A stretch of 46,715 nt of DNA from JABWBD01 sp040768665. GTDB lineage: Bacteria; Planctomycetota; Planctomycetia; Pirellulales; Thermoguttaceae. A program made the position numbers and the translations under genes. Of the stretch, positions 24,975 to 33,386 are shown piece by piece; position 1 is the stretch's first letter, and every line of letters begins with the position of its first letter. The stretch covers positions 1 to 46,715 of the forward strand of contig JAXGMN010000077.1 in NCBI GenBank assembly GCA_040768665.1, given 5' to 3'. Under the pieces are notes generated by a model. It did no database searches. It had not been told where the DNA came from and saw only the letters and a list, made by a program, of their open reading frames with translations.

Positions 24975-26834
24975 ATGGACCAGCGAAGCGACACGATGGC
25001 TCGAGGTCTGACACTGAAGTATCTGTTAGCGCTCGGGTTGTTGGCCGGGCTCGCGCTGGCAAACCACCTTATTCTGGGGAACCAGATTGCTGCAAGCAGG
25101 TCGGTCGCCGAGGTGGTGAACCTAAGCGGGCGCCAGCGGTTGCTTCTCCAGCGGAGCGCGTTGCTGGCCCAGGAGCTTGTGATGGCGGAGAGCGGCAACT
25201 CGCGGCAGAAGCTCCGCATGGAGTTGCTCGCGGCCCTCGAACCGATGGAGCATACCCACTACGGCTTGATCCGCAAAGACTCGAAGGTGCCACCGCCCCA
25301 GAGTGTGCAGGACATCTACTTCAATTCGCCGTGGTTATTAGATACTGAAGTACGGAACTTTATCGCCCAGCTTCGTTCCCTGATGGAAATCCCTGACGCT
25401 GAACTCGAACTCGACAACCCGCACGTTCGCTATCTTCGCCAAACGGCTGCCAGCCCTCGCCTGGCCGAAGGGCTGAACGCCGTTGTGGCCGCTTATCAGC
25501 AGGAGGCGGAGGCCAAAACCGACAGGCTGCGGAATCTCGCGGTCTGGTCGCTGGGTAGCACCGCCGTGGTTCTGGCGATCAGCGGCTGGCTCGTCTTTCG
25601 GCCCATGGTCCATCAAGTCAAAACCGACATGGAGGCCCTGGGGCAACTCAACGACACGCTGGAGCAGCGAGTTGCCGAGAGGACGGCCCTGGCGGAGCAT
25701 CGGGCCGAAGCACTTGCACTGTCCGAGGGTGCCCTTCGCGATCAGAGCCGTATGCTTCAGTCGATTCTCGACAACATGGGCGATGGAGTGGTCGTAGCGG
25801 ACAAGGGCGGCTTCCGGCTGTTCAATCCGAAAGCGCGCGAGATCTTCCACATCGGAGCCGGGGATGACGTGCCCGATGTCTGGGAACCGGAGTGGACGAA
25901 GCGATTTGGCGTCGAGTTGTATCTACCCGAACGCGAAACAGCCTATCCGGCCGATCAGTGGCCGCTTTTGCGGGCCGCGAGGGGTGAATCCTTGGACCGG
26001 GCCGAAGTAGTCCTGCGGCATGGGGCGACAAGCCGGAGCGCCTGGTTGAGCATCACGGCACGACCGCTGTTGAACGGCGAGGGCCTCGTGTGCGGAGCGG
26101 TGGCCGTAGTCCGCGACATCACCGCCAGGAAAGACGCAGAGAAGCGACTCCGCGATGCCGAGCGGTTGGCTGCGATCGGGCAAATGGTCGCCGGCGTGGC
26201 TCATGAAAGCCGCAATGCACTGCAACAGATTCAGGCCTGCTGCGGGATGCTCCAGTGGAAGCTCAACGGCGACGCCGCCACCGCGGACCTGGTTGGCGAC
26301 ATCGAAAAGGCGCAGCAGCGGCTTGCCCGGCTGTTCGACGACTTGCGAGGCTACGCCGCGCCGATGAAGCTCGAGCCGAGCCGCCGCGACGTCCGCGAAA
26401 TCCTCGCCGAAACCTGGGCGGGCCTGGAACCCCGGCGCAACGGCCGCGATGCATCTCTGCGGCAAGAGAGCTTCGTGGCCGACACGCGGTGCACCGTGGA
26501 CCACCTTGGCATCGAGCAGGTCTATCGGAACATTTTGGAGAATGCCCTGGCGGCCTGCTCCGACCCCGTCGTGATCGACGTACGCTTCACCCGGGCCACT
26601 CTCGACGGCAAGGAGGCGCTGGCAATCTCCATCTGCGACAACGGCCCGGGGCTGAGCGACGAGCAGCGAGAAAACATCTTTCAGCCGTTTTACAGCACCA
26701 AGTCACGAGGGTCCGGTCTGGGAATGGCCATTAGCCGGCGAATGGTCGAGGCGCACGGCGGCCGAATCACTGTGGGCGACCTGTCCGGGCCCGGAACCGA
26801 GATCCTGATCCAACTCCCACGAGGTGAACGATGA
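24975..26834 (+). CDS. Membrane histidine kinase with PilJ/NarX-type sensor and PAS domain
   Basis: 619 aa from ATG at 24975 (MDQRSDTMARGL); a start at 24996 is also possible. A membrane helix at about 16-34 is followed by a PilJ/NarX-like periplasmic sensor with the signature VNLSGRQRLLLQR near residue 46. A second membrane helix (LGSTAVVLAISGWLVF, about 190-208), a coiled coil and a PAS domain (ILDNMGDGVVVADKGGFRLF, ending VRDITARKDAEKRL) come next. The HisKA H-box is VAHESRNALQQI (His410). The ATPase motifs are NILENALAAC, CDNGPGLS, STKSRGSGLGMAISRRM. In NarX this sensor fold binds nitrate, but the ligand here is unknown. It overlaps the ANTAR regulator by ATGA, so the two are translated together. 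Confidence 0.9.
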   Translation: MDQRSDTMARGLTLKYLLALGLLAGLALANHLILGNQIAASRSVAEVVNLSGRQRLLLQRSALLAQELVMAESGNSRQKLRMELLAALEPMEHTHYGLIRKDSKVPPPQSVQDIYFNSPWLLDTEVRNFIAQLRSLMEIPDAELELDNPHVRYLRQTAASPRLAEGLNAVVAAYQQEAEAKTDRLRNLAVWSLGSTAVVLAISGWLVFRPMVHQVKTDMEALGQLNDTLEQRVAERTALAEHRAEALALSEGALRDQSRMLQSILDNMGDGVVVADKGGFRLFNPKAREIFHIGAGDDVPDVWEPEWTKRFGVELYLPERETAYPADQWPLLRAARGESLDRAEVVLRHGATSRSAWLSITARPLLNGEGLVCGAVAVVRDITARKDAEKRLRDAERLAAIGQMVAGVAHESRNALQQIQACCGMLQWKLNGDAATADLVGDIEKAQQRLARLFDDLRGYAAPMKLEPSRRDVREILAETWAGLEPRRNGRDASLRQESFVADTRCTVDHLGIEQVYRNILENALAACSDPVVIDVRFTRATLDGKEALAISICDNGPGLSDEQRENIFQPFYSTKSRGSGLGMAISRRMVEAHGGRITVGDLSGPGTEILIQLPRGER

Positions 26835-27430
26835 CGAATGTCTTGGCTGTTGTGATTGCCGACGATGAACCCCGCATGCGAGACTACCTTTGGCAAAGTC
26901 TCGAGCGCCTCGGTCACCGCGTGGTCGCGGCAGCGCGCACGGGGCGCGAACTGATCGACGTCTGCCGAACACACCAACCCGACCTGATCATCTCCGACAT
27001 CAAGATGCCCGACATGGACGGCATCGAAGCGGCTGCCCAGATCTATCGAACCGGGGCGATTCCCGTGATCCTGATTTCGGCGTTTCACGACAGCGAGCTG
27101 ATCGAACGCGCCTCGCGGAACCATATCCTGGCCTACCTGGTCAAGCCGGTAAAGGACACCGACCTGGCACCGGCCATTGCCGTGGCCATGCAGAGGTTCG
27201 GCGAGTTTGACGAGCTTCGCCAGGAGGCCGCCGATGCCAAACAGGCCTTGGAAGACCGCAAGGTCATCGAGCGGGCCAAGGGAATCCTGATGAAGCGGAC
27301 CGGATTGGCCGAGCCCGATGCCTTTCGTCGTCTGCAGAAGCTGGCCAGCAGCAAAAGCAGCAAGCTGGTGGATATCGCCAGGTCCGTGGTGACCGCCGAG
27401 GACGCCGTAGCGGCGGAAATCGATCAGTAG
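26831..27430 (+). CDS. Response regulator with ANTAR RNA-binding output
   Basis: 199 aa. Residues 1-120 are a receiver with Asp56 in IISDIKMPDMDG, Ser in VILISAFHD and Lys in YLVKPVKDTD. Residues about 135-195 form an ANTAR domain: ALEDRKVIERAKGILMKR, then GLAEPDAFRRLQKLASSKS and LVDIARSVV. ANTAR proteins such as NasT and AmiR bind paired RNA hairpins and prevent transcription termination. Together with the upstream kinase this is a complete two-component antitermination pair. The start codon overlaps the kinase stop. Its target leader was not identified in this window. Confidence 0.93.
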   Translation: MTNVLAVVIADDEPRMRDYLWQSLERLGHRVVAAARTGRELIDVCRTHQPDLIISDIKMPDMDGIEAAAQIYRTGAIPVILISAFHDSELIERASRNHILAYLVKPVKDTDLAPAIAVAMQRFGEFDELRQEAADAKQALEDRKVIERAKGILMKRTGLAEPDAFRRLQKLASSKSSKLVDIARSVVTAEDAVAAEIDQ

Positions 27431-27577
27431 AACTTGGAGGTTTCGCGAGTGGCGTCTACGCCGCTTTGTATGCACCGCCGGGAATAGCCGACGCCGCCCA
27501 CGGGGATCAACGCGGCAGCGAGCGAACGGAATGAACTCCGTTGTACGATTCTATGCGAGCATGAGGTAGGGTCGACC

Positions 27578-28522
27578 ATGCAGACACCAGGGGGTTCAAT
27601 CAACGGTTGCGGCTCGGCCGAGTCAGGGCTTGTGTCGCGACGAGGTTTCTTGCAGGCATCTTTATTGGGATCGGCAATGTGGGGCGTGGCGAAGCCGCTC
27701 TCCGCCGCTGCGGAGAACCGCCTTTTCCAGATTTCGCTCAACGAGCGTTCGCTCGCGCGGAGCTTGTCGTCGGGAGGGCTGGATCATCTGGACCTGGCCA
27801 AAACGGCTCGAACGCGATTCGACATTGCGGCCATCGAATACGTGAGCCGGTTTTTTCGGGACCGGGTTCACGAGGCAAAGTACCTTATGGAGATGAACCG
27901 GCGGGCGGCCGATCACGACGTGCGGCAACTGCTGATCGTGGTCGACGGCGAAGGGCGGCTGGACTACTCCGAAGCCGAGTTGCGTCAACAAGCGGTCCGC
28001 AATCACCACAAGTGGATTGATGCCGCCAAGGTTCTCGGCTGCCATTCGATCGAAGTCGATACAGGGAGCATGAGAGTGCCGGAGGAGCGGCTTGCCTATC
28101 TTATCGAAGCAGTCCGCGCGGTGTGCGAATATGCCGAACCGCATCACATCAACGTTCTGGTCGGCTGCCGGAACGAGGAGGCGGCCGATGCCGGTTGGCT
28201 GCTGCGGGTCATCCAGCAGGTCGACCATCCGGCCTGCGGCGCCTTGCCGAGCCTCGCGGGGCTTTTGTCTTCAAAAAGTGAAGATGTCGCCAGGCTGATC
28301 CCACTGGCCAAAGGAATCTGCGCCACCGCGCGCGATTTCGACGCCCACGGCCGCGAGACCCACGTCGACTTCTTCCGCGTGTTGCCGGCTGTACTAGCGG
28401 GCGGTTACCGCGGCTATGTCGGGATTGTGTATCAAGGTGAAAGAAGGGACGAGATGGAGGGGATCCTCGCGACCAAGTTGCTGCTGGAAGCCGTGCGATC
28501 GGCCGAGAAGCCGCCGCGCTGA
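27578..28522 (+). CDS. Tat-exported sugar-phosphate isomerase/epimerase-like TIM barrel protein
   Basis: 314 aa. It begins with a twin-arginine signal (VSRRGFLQASLLGSAMWG), so it is folded before export. The mature part is a xylose-isomerase-like TIM barrel: FDIAAIEYVSRFFRD, DVRQLLIVVDGEG, AAKVLGCHSIEVDTGSMR, INVLVGCRNEE, YRGYVGIVYQGE. Such proteins usually bind a divalent metal and isomerise or epimerise sugars or inositols. Several of the usual metal ligands (Glu/His at strand ends) are not obvious, so activity is uncertain. GAGGTAGGG lies upstream of ATG. It lies 148 bp after the ANTAR gene and may or may not belong to that operon. Confidence 0.8.
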   Translation: MQTPGGSINGCGSAESGLVSRRGFLQASLLGSAMWGVAKPLSAAAENRLFQISLNERSLARSLSSGGLDHLDLAKTARTRFDIAAIEYVSRFFRDRVHEAKYLMEMNRRAADHDVRQLLIVVDGEGRLDYSEAELRQQAVRNHHKWIDAAKVLGCHSIEVDTGSMRVPEERLAYLIEAVRAVCEYAEPHHINVLVGCRNEEAADAGWLLRVIQQVDHPACGALPSLAGLLSSKSEDVARLIPLAKGICATARDFDAHGRETHVDFFRVLPAVLAGGYRGYVGIVYQGERRDEMEGILATKLLLEAVRSAEKPPR

Positions 28523-28603
28523 TGGGGAAGCGATCATCTGCCGCTCGCCCCAGGCTTCCCAGCGTCCGCGTGGATCCCCCTCGCTTCCTTACAGCAGCGG
28601 TCC

Positions 28604-29032
28604 TCAGTGCAGCTCCGCCGGCAGCTCGAGCAGGCTGGCGTCGTCGATCTCAACGACTTCGTCCGGGGCCTGACCGTAGGCCGCTACCATGAAAGAAAGT
28701 CGCCCGGCCTCCTTAGGCACCTCCGCCAGGACGCAGAGCCGCGTCCACTCACGGGCTCCGCCCGTCGCCAGGCGATCGGAATGCCGTGTCGCGGTGGCCA
28801 GCCACTTGCCCGACTTCTCCTGCCACTGCACCACGAGCGAAACCTCGGCCTCCGGGCGGAAAACGCCCCGCACGTACGCCGAAGCGACAAACCGCTGCCC
28901 CGGCTCCACCGGGATCGTTTGCAGCGCACAGCTTGCCACGGCCCCGCGGATCGAGAGTCCGTGCGTGCCGGACCTCGCGCCGGCGGTCGTCCACCTCGCC
29001 TCGCCGGGCGTGGCGGGACGGAACCATGTGCC
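28604..29032 (-). pseudogene. Severed C-terminal domain of the DUF4838 gene
   Basis: The minus-strand frame of the upstream gene stays open for 142 codons after its TAA and ends at TGA 28604-28606. It reads as a carbohydrate-binding beta-sandwich: GTWFRPATPGEARWTTAG, then CALQTIPVEPGQRFVASAYV and VSLVVQWQEKSG. There is no ribosome binding site for an independent start. The 802-aa total with its stop suppressed would be a normal two-domain protein. It is translated only if the TAA is read through or is a sequencing error. Confidence 0.65.
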
Positions 29033-31012
29033 TTAGCCCGGCGGCAGCTTGCCCTCGGACGGTTTGTGGGGCTCGGGCTCGAAACCGGGATTGGCCAGTC
29101 TTTCTTTCGTCAACTCCGGATGCTTGCGGAGCAACAGACCGGCCTTGGCGGCCAGAGCCACTTCGGCCGGCTGGGCCGGATCGGCCAATCGCGTCAGAAG
29201 GGTTTCCGCCTCGGGCTGATCGGCCATGCGGAGAATCGCTTTCCCCATTGCCGCGCCGGGCAGATTGCGGGCGCGCTGTTCGAACGGGATCGGGGCGCGG
29301 TGGAGCGGATGGGGCTGGATGACTTCCTTCTGTACGCGCGCCAACTCCGCTTTTGCCGCGATATAGCTCTCGATGGCCTCCACGCTGTCCAGCGACTTCC
29401 CGCCGTGGTGCACCGCCGACCAAAGCTCCGTCTGGCGAAATCCGTCGCTGTAGAGCTGCACGCGCCGGCGGACCAACGGTTCGTCGCTTGTCGCGGCTTC
29501 TTGGGCTTCGTCGAGGATCGACCGGGCTTTTCGGCAAACGTCCGGCGGCCAGAGATCGAGTTGTCCGATGTCGAAGAATCCCGCCCACATCACCGTCGAC
29601 CCGGAAGGCCGCGCGAGCCATCGTTCTTCAAGGAAGCGGAAGTAGCGCCGCATCGGCTCGGCGGCTCGCCCGAACAGATCGCAGCAGAACTCGTCGACGA
29701 GGGGCTCGGCACTCCCGTTCACGTTCCACAACAGTTGCGAGGCGACGTAGGCTTTCGGCCCATCGAGCGACCATGTGGAATAGATTTCCGCGTAGAACGC
29801 GCGCACGCCCTGCCGGTGTGCGAACTTGAGGCTTTCCTCCGTCAGGCCGGTGAAGATCCGCGGCGAGATGAAGCCGGAGCCATAGTAGTAGTCGTAGATG
29901 CCCACCACGGGCACCTTGGCGCACCACTGGTGGATCAGCTTCTGATCGCCCTCGCGAATGGCCGGATCGGTCCAGTTCGCCCGGCCCGCCGTCAGGTAGG
30001 GAATCACCCGTGGATGAACGTCGAACGTCGGGGGCGGCTCGGTGACGTGGTAGGCCAGGCAACCCAGATACTTGTCGGGATGCGAACGGGCCAATTCTTC
30101 GGCCACGCGGTTGACGAACGTATAAAAGCGGTTCGAATAATTCGGCAGACCGCGCGGGGTCTTCTGTTGGCCGGGATCGGCCGGGTCGAGCTTGCGGCAC
30201 TCGGCACACTGGCAGAACCCGGAGGCCGACGTATCGTTCATCCCCAGCGAAAAGCTGCCCGCCTGGGGATTGGCGTCGAAATACGTCTTGGCCACTTCGG
30301 CCGCGTACTTGGCGGCCTCGGCGTTGGCACAGCAGGGCTGCCAGTGGTGGTCGTTATCGTCCTTTGGCTTGCGCCGCTCGCCATCGATCTCCGGATACCA
30401 TTCGGGATGCGTTTCATAGAGCTTTGACGGGGGAAAGACGTGCAGCAGATTGTGGTGGAAGCGGTAGCGACCCCGGCAGAGATTGTGGCGCTCCCATGCG
30501 CCGCCGTCGAACGGGGCGGCTGAACTCCACAGCCGCGAGTGAAACGAAGGCTCTTCCCGCTCGGCCACCTCGCCAATCGAGAACGTGGTCCGTTTTGGAA
30601 TAACCTCACCCAGTTCGGTCGGGAAGTACCAGCGCACGCCGGCGTGCTTCTGAAGGAAGCGGTACACGGCGAACTCCGTGGCGTGCGGCGTGCGTCCGGC
30701 GAGGATCAAGTGCTTGTCGCCAACGGTATGGATTACGAAGCCGTCCTCGTCGAGCCTGTCAAGCTCCAGTCCGGCACCGTCCACGAAGGCATCGCGTCCG
30801 ATGTGGACGATCGGCCCTTCCCCTTGGCGTTCCGCCGGAAGGCTCGTGCCGGTCATCGTTTCCAGGACGCGTTGGAACTCGCCGACGGCCCGGCGGACTT
30901 CCGCCGGCGCCTTGGCATCCAATGGAGCCATCGCGGCGCGTGGCTGCGCGTCTTCCACGATCGGCAACGCCAACAGTGCGGTCATGGCCACGACGGATAC
31001 GGGCGGCAACAT
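29033..31012 (-). CDS. DUF4838 glycosidase-like secreted protein, ended by an in-frame stop
   Basis: 659 aa from ATG at 31012 (AGGAG 7 bases upstream). A signal-like N-terminus (VVAMTALLALPIVEDA) leads into an alpha-glucuronidase-like N-terminal domain (VHIGRDAFVDG, HLILAGRTPHATEFAVYRFL). A DUF4838 TIM-barrel-like domain follows from about 200 (GSFSLGMNDTSASGFCQCAE, YLGCLAYHVTEPPPTFDVHP, YYYGSGFISPRIFTGLTEES). DUF4838 proteins are thought to act on glucuronic-acid or host-glycan polymers, but activity is not established. The frame stops at TAA 29033-29035, directly before a domain that the family carries at its C-terminus. Confidence 0.8.
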   Translation of the reverse strand: MLPPVSVVAMTALLALPIVEDAQPRAAMAPLDAKAPAEVRRAVGEFQRVLETMTGTSLPAERQGEGPIVHIGRDAFVDGAGLELDRLDEDGFVIHTVGDKHLILAGRTPHATEFAVYRFLQKHAGVRWYFPTELGEVIPKRTTFSIGEVAEREEPSFHSRLWSSAAPFDGGAWERHNLCRGRYRFHHNLLHVFPPSKLYETHPEWYPEIDGERRKPKDDNDHHWQPCCANAEAAKYAAEVAKTYFDANPQAGSFSLGMNDTSASGFCQCAECRKLDPADPGQQKTPRGLPNYSNRFYTFVNRVAEELARSHPDKYLGCLAYHVTEPPPTFDVHPRVIPYLTAGRANWTDPAIREGDQKLIHQWCAKVPVVGIYDYYYGSGFISPRIFTGLTEESLKFAHRQGVRAFYAEIYSTWSLDGPKAYVASQLLWNVNGSAEPLVDEFCCDLFGRAAEPMRRYFRFLEERWLARPSGSTVMWAGFFDIGQLDLWPPDVCRKARSILDEAQEAATSDEPLVRRRVQLYSDGFRQTELWSAVHHGGKSLDSVEAIESYIAAKAELARVQKEVIQPHPLHRAPIPFEQRARNLPGAAMGKAILRMADQPEAETLLTRLADPAQPAEVALAAKAGLLLRKHPELTKERLANPGFEPEPHKPSEGKLPPG

Positions 31013-31131
31013 GCGGCATCTCCTGTACGAAAAGGTCAGCGCAGCGATCCGCGCATTCAGTCGTTCCTACGGCTGCAATTGTCGTCGTGCGTTCGATCCG
31101 ATTCAAGGGATGGGAACGGTTCTCGTGCTTA

Positions 31132-31230
31132 GTGCCTATCCCAAAACCGCCGGGGACTGGCTCATTTTGCGGAGTCTTCGGAGCAAAATGTGCCTGTCCC
31201 CTTCTCCTCGCGAGGTCTTGGGATAGGCTC
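31132..31230. repeat. Palindromic repeat, family A (inverted orientation)
   Basis: It runs from GTGCCTATCCCAAAACCGCC to GGTCTTGGGATAGGCTC, with the inner GGGGACTGGCTCATTTTGC and GCAAAATGTGCCTGTCCCC. It is an inverted near-duplicate of the copy at 14198. It lies in the divergent gap before the beta-oxidation operon. Confidence 0.9.
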
Positions 31231-31288
31231 TTAGTGCCTGCCCGAGAATCGGTCCGTGATGTCTGTGTAGAGCGGACGTTAGCCCGCT

Positions 31289-31308
31289 GGGGCGGAATGA
31301 ATTCCGCC
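31289..31308. other. Short perfect-stem hairpin in the divergent intergenic gap
   Basis: GGGCGGAAT and ATTCCGCCC pair round a two-base turn. Apart from this and the family A repeat, nothing is recognised in 31013-31661. Promoters for both the DUF4838 gene and the fatty-acid operon should lie there. Confidence 0.4.
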
Positions 31309-31661
31309 CTGCAAACTCAGTGCTTAGCGATACATTCGTCAGTCAGTAAATGATACTCGTAGGATGCGGCGCACTCCTTGCACCCCTGGCGGGCAACGTA
31401 CCGGCAGGTTCATCGGGGTTCAGGAGAATCCCGCTTGACTCGGTCGGCGTCGTTGGAAGAATTCTTTTGCGGGTGAGATGGATTCCGTTTGATCCAAGTG
31501 GAAACCTCATCACCCGGCAGCCGTGAACGTTTGCGACCCTGCCTGACCGGCCTTGTCGCCGATCTTCTCCTCGTTCATTTTCGGCTGCCCGGTTACAACG
31601 ACTCATACTGACGAAACAAACGGCATACCGGTCAGGCACGGGGTCTGGTTGTGAGGTAAGT

Positions 31662-33386
31662 ATGTACCCCGCGATTCTCGAGCAGGGTTCGCGCGCGCCG
31701 TGGCTTGCCCGCTATCCTGCGGAGGTCCCGCCGAGCTTAGAGTATCCCCGCGAACGAGTCTGGTGGCTCCTGCAAGAGGCTGCGAGGAAGCACGGGGAGC
31801 GAGTCGCCTGCCGCCACTACCGCCAGGAACTTTCCTACGCAGATCTCTGGCAGGCCGCACGCAGTACGGCGTCAAGGCTTGCGGCGCTGGGATTGAAGGC
31901 GGAGGATCGCGTAGGAGTCTTGCTGCCGAACTGTCCGGAGTACCTCGCCTCCGTCTACGGCGTATGGCTGGCCGGTGGCACGGTAGTCTCGCTCAGTCCG
32001 CTGATGGTGGCCGAGGAGATTGCCGGCCTCTTGCGAATAACCGATTGCCGCATTGTCATCGCACTGGATCTGCTGGCACCGTTGGTACTCCGCGAGGAGG
32101 AGACTTCTCCCGAGACGGTCCTCGTAGCGACACTCCAGAATCGGCTGCCGTTCTGGCAACGACTGGGATATCGCCTGGCACGGGTCAAGCGCGGGGCGTG
32201 GCGATCCACGGACCCGTCCGCAACCATCTCCTGTGACTGCGTGACGCCGGAGACTACGACTTCGGTGGCTCCTCCGCCGCACAGGGATACTCCCGGCCAA
32301 CCGGCCTACATCCTTTGTACCGGCGGCACGACTGCCGCGCCGAAGGCGGTTGTGCTCAGCCATCGCAACCTGATCGCGAACGCGTGGCAGGTGCGAGCCT
32401 GGGCTGGTGGGCGTTGCGGGCAGGACACCGTGCTGGCCGTCTTGCCGTTCTTTCACAGCTACGGTCTTTCGACGTGCGTGACTGCCGGAGTGGCGATGGC
32501 GGCCACACTGGTTCTCCATCACCGCTTCGAACCGCAGACCGTGATACGCCTGATGGAGCGCCACCGTCCGACCGTCTTTTATGCGGTCCCGACGATGCTC
32601 GCGATGCTCAACGAGCGGCTGCGAGCCGCGCCGGCCGATCTGAGCTCGCTCGAATTCTGTATCTCGGGTGGCGCGGCGCTCGAGCCGGCCGTGGCCGAAG
32701 AGTTCGCAGCGCACTCCGGTGCGGTGGTCGTCGAGGGCTACGGCTTGTCCGAGGCCGGTCCCATAACGCATGTCAATCCGTTGAACGGAACCGCCCGGCC
32801 CGGAACCATCGGCCTGCCGTTGCCGGACACCGAGGCAAGGATTGTGGCGCTCGACAGACCGGAGCGCACGCTGCCGTCGGGCCAGGTAGGGGAATTGGCG
32901 GTCCGCGGCCCTCAGGTGATGACCGGCTATTGGAACGACCCGGAGGAAACCGCACGCGTGCTCCGCGACGGCTGGCTCTACACGGGCGACCTGGCGACTT
33001 GCGACGCCGACGGGTTCTTCTGCATCAAAGGCCGCAAGAAGGACCTGATCGTGACCTCGGGCTTCAGTCTCTATCCAGCCGACGTGGAATACGTCCTCCG
33101 TCAGTTTTCCGGCGTAGCGGACGCGGCCGTGGTGGGCGTCCCCGATCCCCAGCGAGGCGAGGTCGTCAAGGCCGTGCTGGTGCTGAAAAAAGGACATCGA
33201 TTCGACCGTCGCGCCTTCGACGCATTTACCGAGGAACATCTGTCCAAGCACAAACGGCCTCGCCTCGTGGAGGTGGTCGATGATTTACCCCGCAATTTCC
33301 TCGGCAAAGTGCTGCGGCGCAAATTGCGTGAAGCCCACTGTGATCGCGTTCCGATCGAAGAAACTCCGGCGGAGGGCACTGCATGA
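31662..33386 (+). CDS. Fatty-acid-CoA ligase (AMP-binding family), first gene of beta-oxidation operon
   Basis: 574 aa; GAGG about 6 bases before ATG. It has the two-part adenylate-forming fold. The large N-terminal domain holds the P-loop motif ILCTGGTTAAPKAVVLSH, the A5-like VEGYGLSEAGPITH and the A7/A8-like LYTGDLATCDADGFF, GRKKDLIVTSG. The small C-terminal domain has the catalytic Lys in PRNFLGKVLRRKL. Such enzymes make acyl-CoA from fatty acid, ATP and CoA in the cytoplasm or at the membrane. The P-loop is odd: the family usually has TSGTTGxPKG, here TGGTTAAPKA. The stop overlaps the thiolase start (ATGA), so translation is coupled. Confidence 0.9.
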   Translation: MYPAILEQGSRAPWLARYPAEVPPSLEYPRERVWWLLQEAARKHGERVACRHYRQELSYADLWQAARSTASRLAALGLKAEDRVGVLLPNCPEYLASVYGVWLAGGTVVSLSPLMVAEEIAGLLRITDCRIVIALDLLAPLVLREEETSPETVLVATLQNRLPFWQRLGYRLARVKRGAWRSTDPSATISCDCVTPETTTSVAPPPHRDTPGQPAYILCTGGTTAAPKAVVLSHRNLIANAWQVRAWAGGRCGQDTVLAVLPFFHSYGLSTCVTAGVAMAATLVLHHRFEPQTVIRLMERHRPTVFYAVPTMLAMLNERLRAAPADLSSLEFCISGGAALEPAVAEEFAAHSGAVVVEGYGLSEAGPITHVNPLNGTARPGTIGLPLPDTEARIVALDRPERTLPSGQVGELAVRGPQVMTGYWNDPEETARVLRDGWLYTGDLATCDADGFFCIKGRKKDLIVTSGFSLYPADVEYVLRQFSGVADAAVVGVPDPQRGEVVKAVLVLKKGHRFDRRAFDAFTEEHLSKHKRPRLVEVVDDLPRNFLGKVLRRKLREAHCDRVPIEETPAEGTA

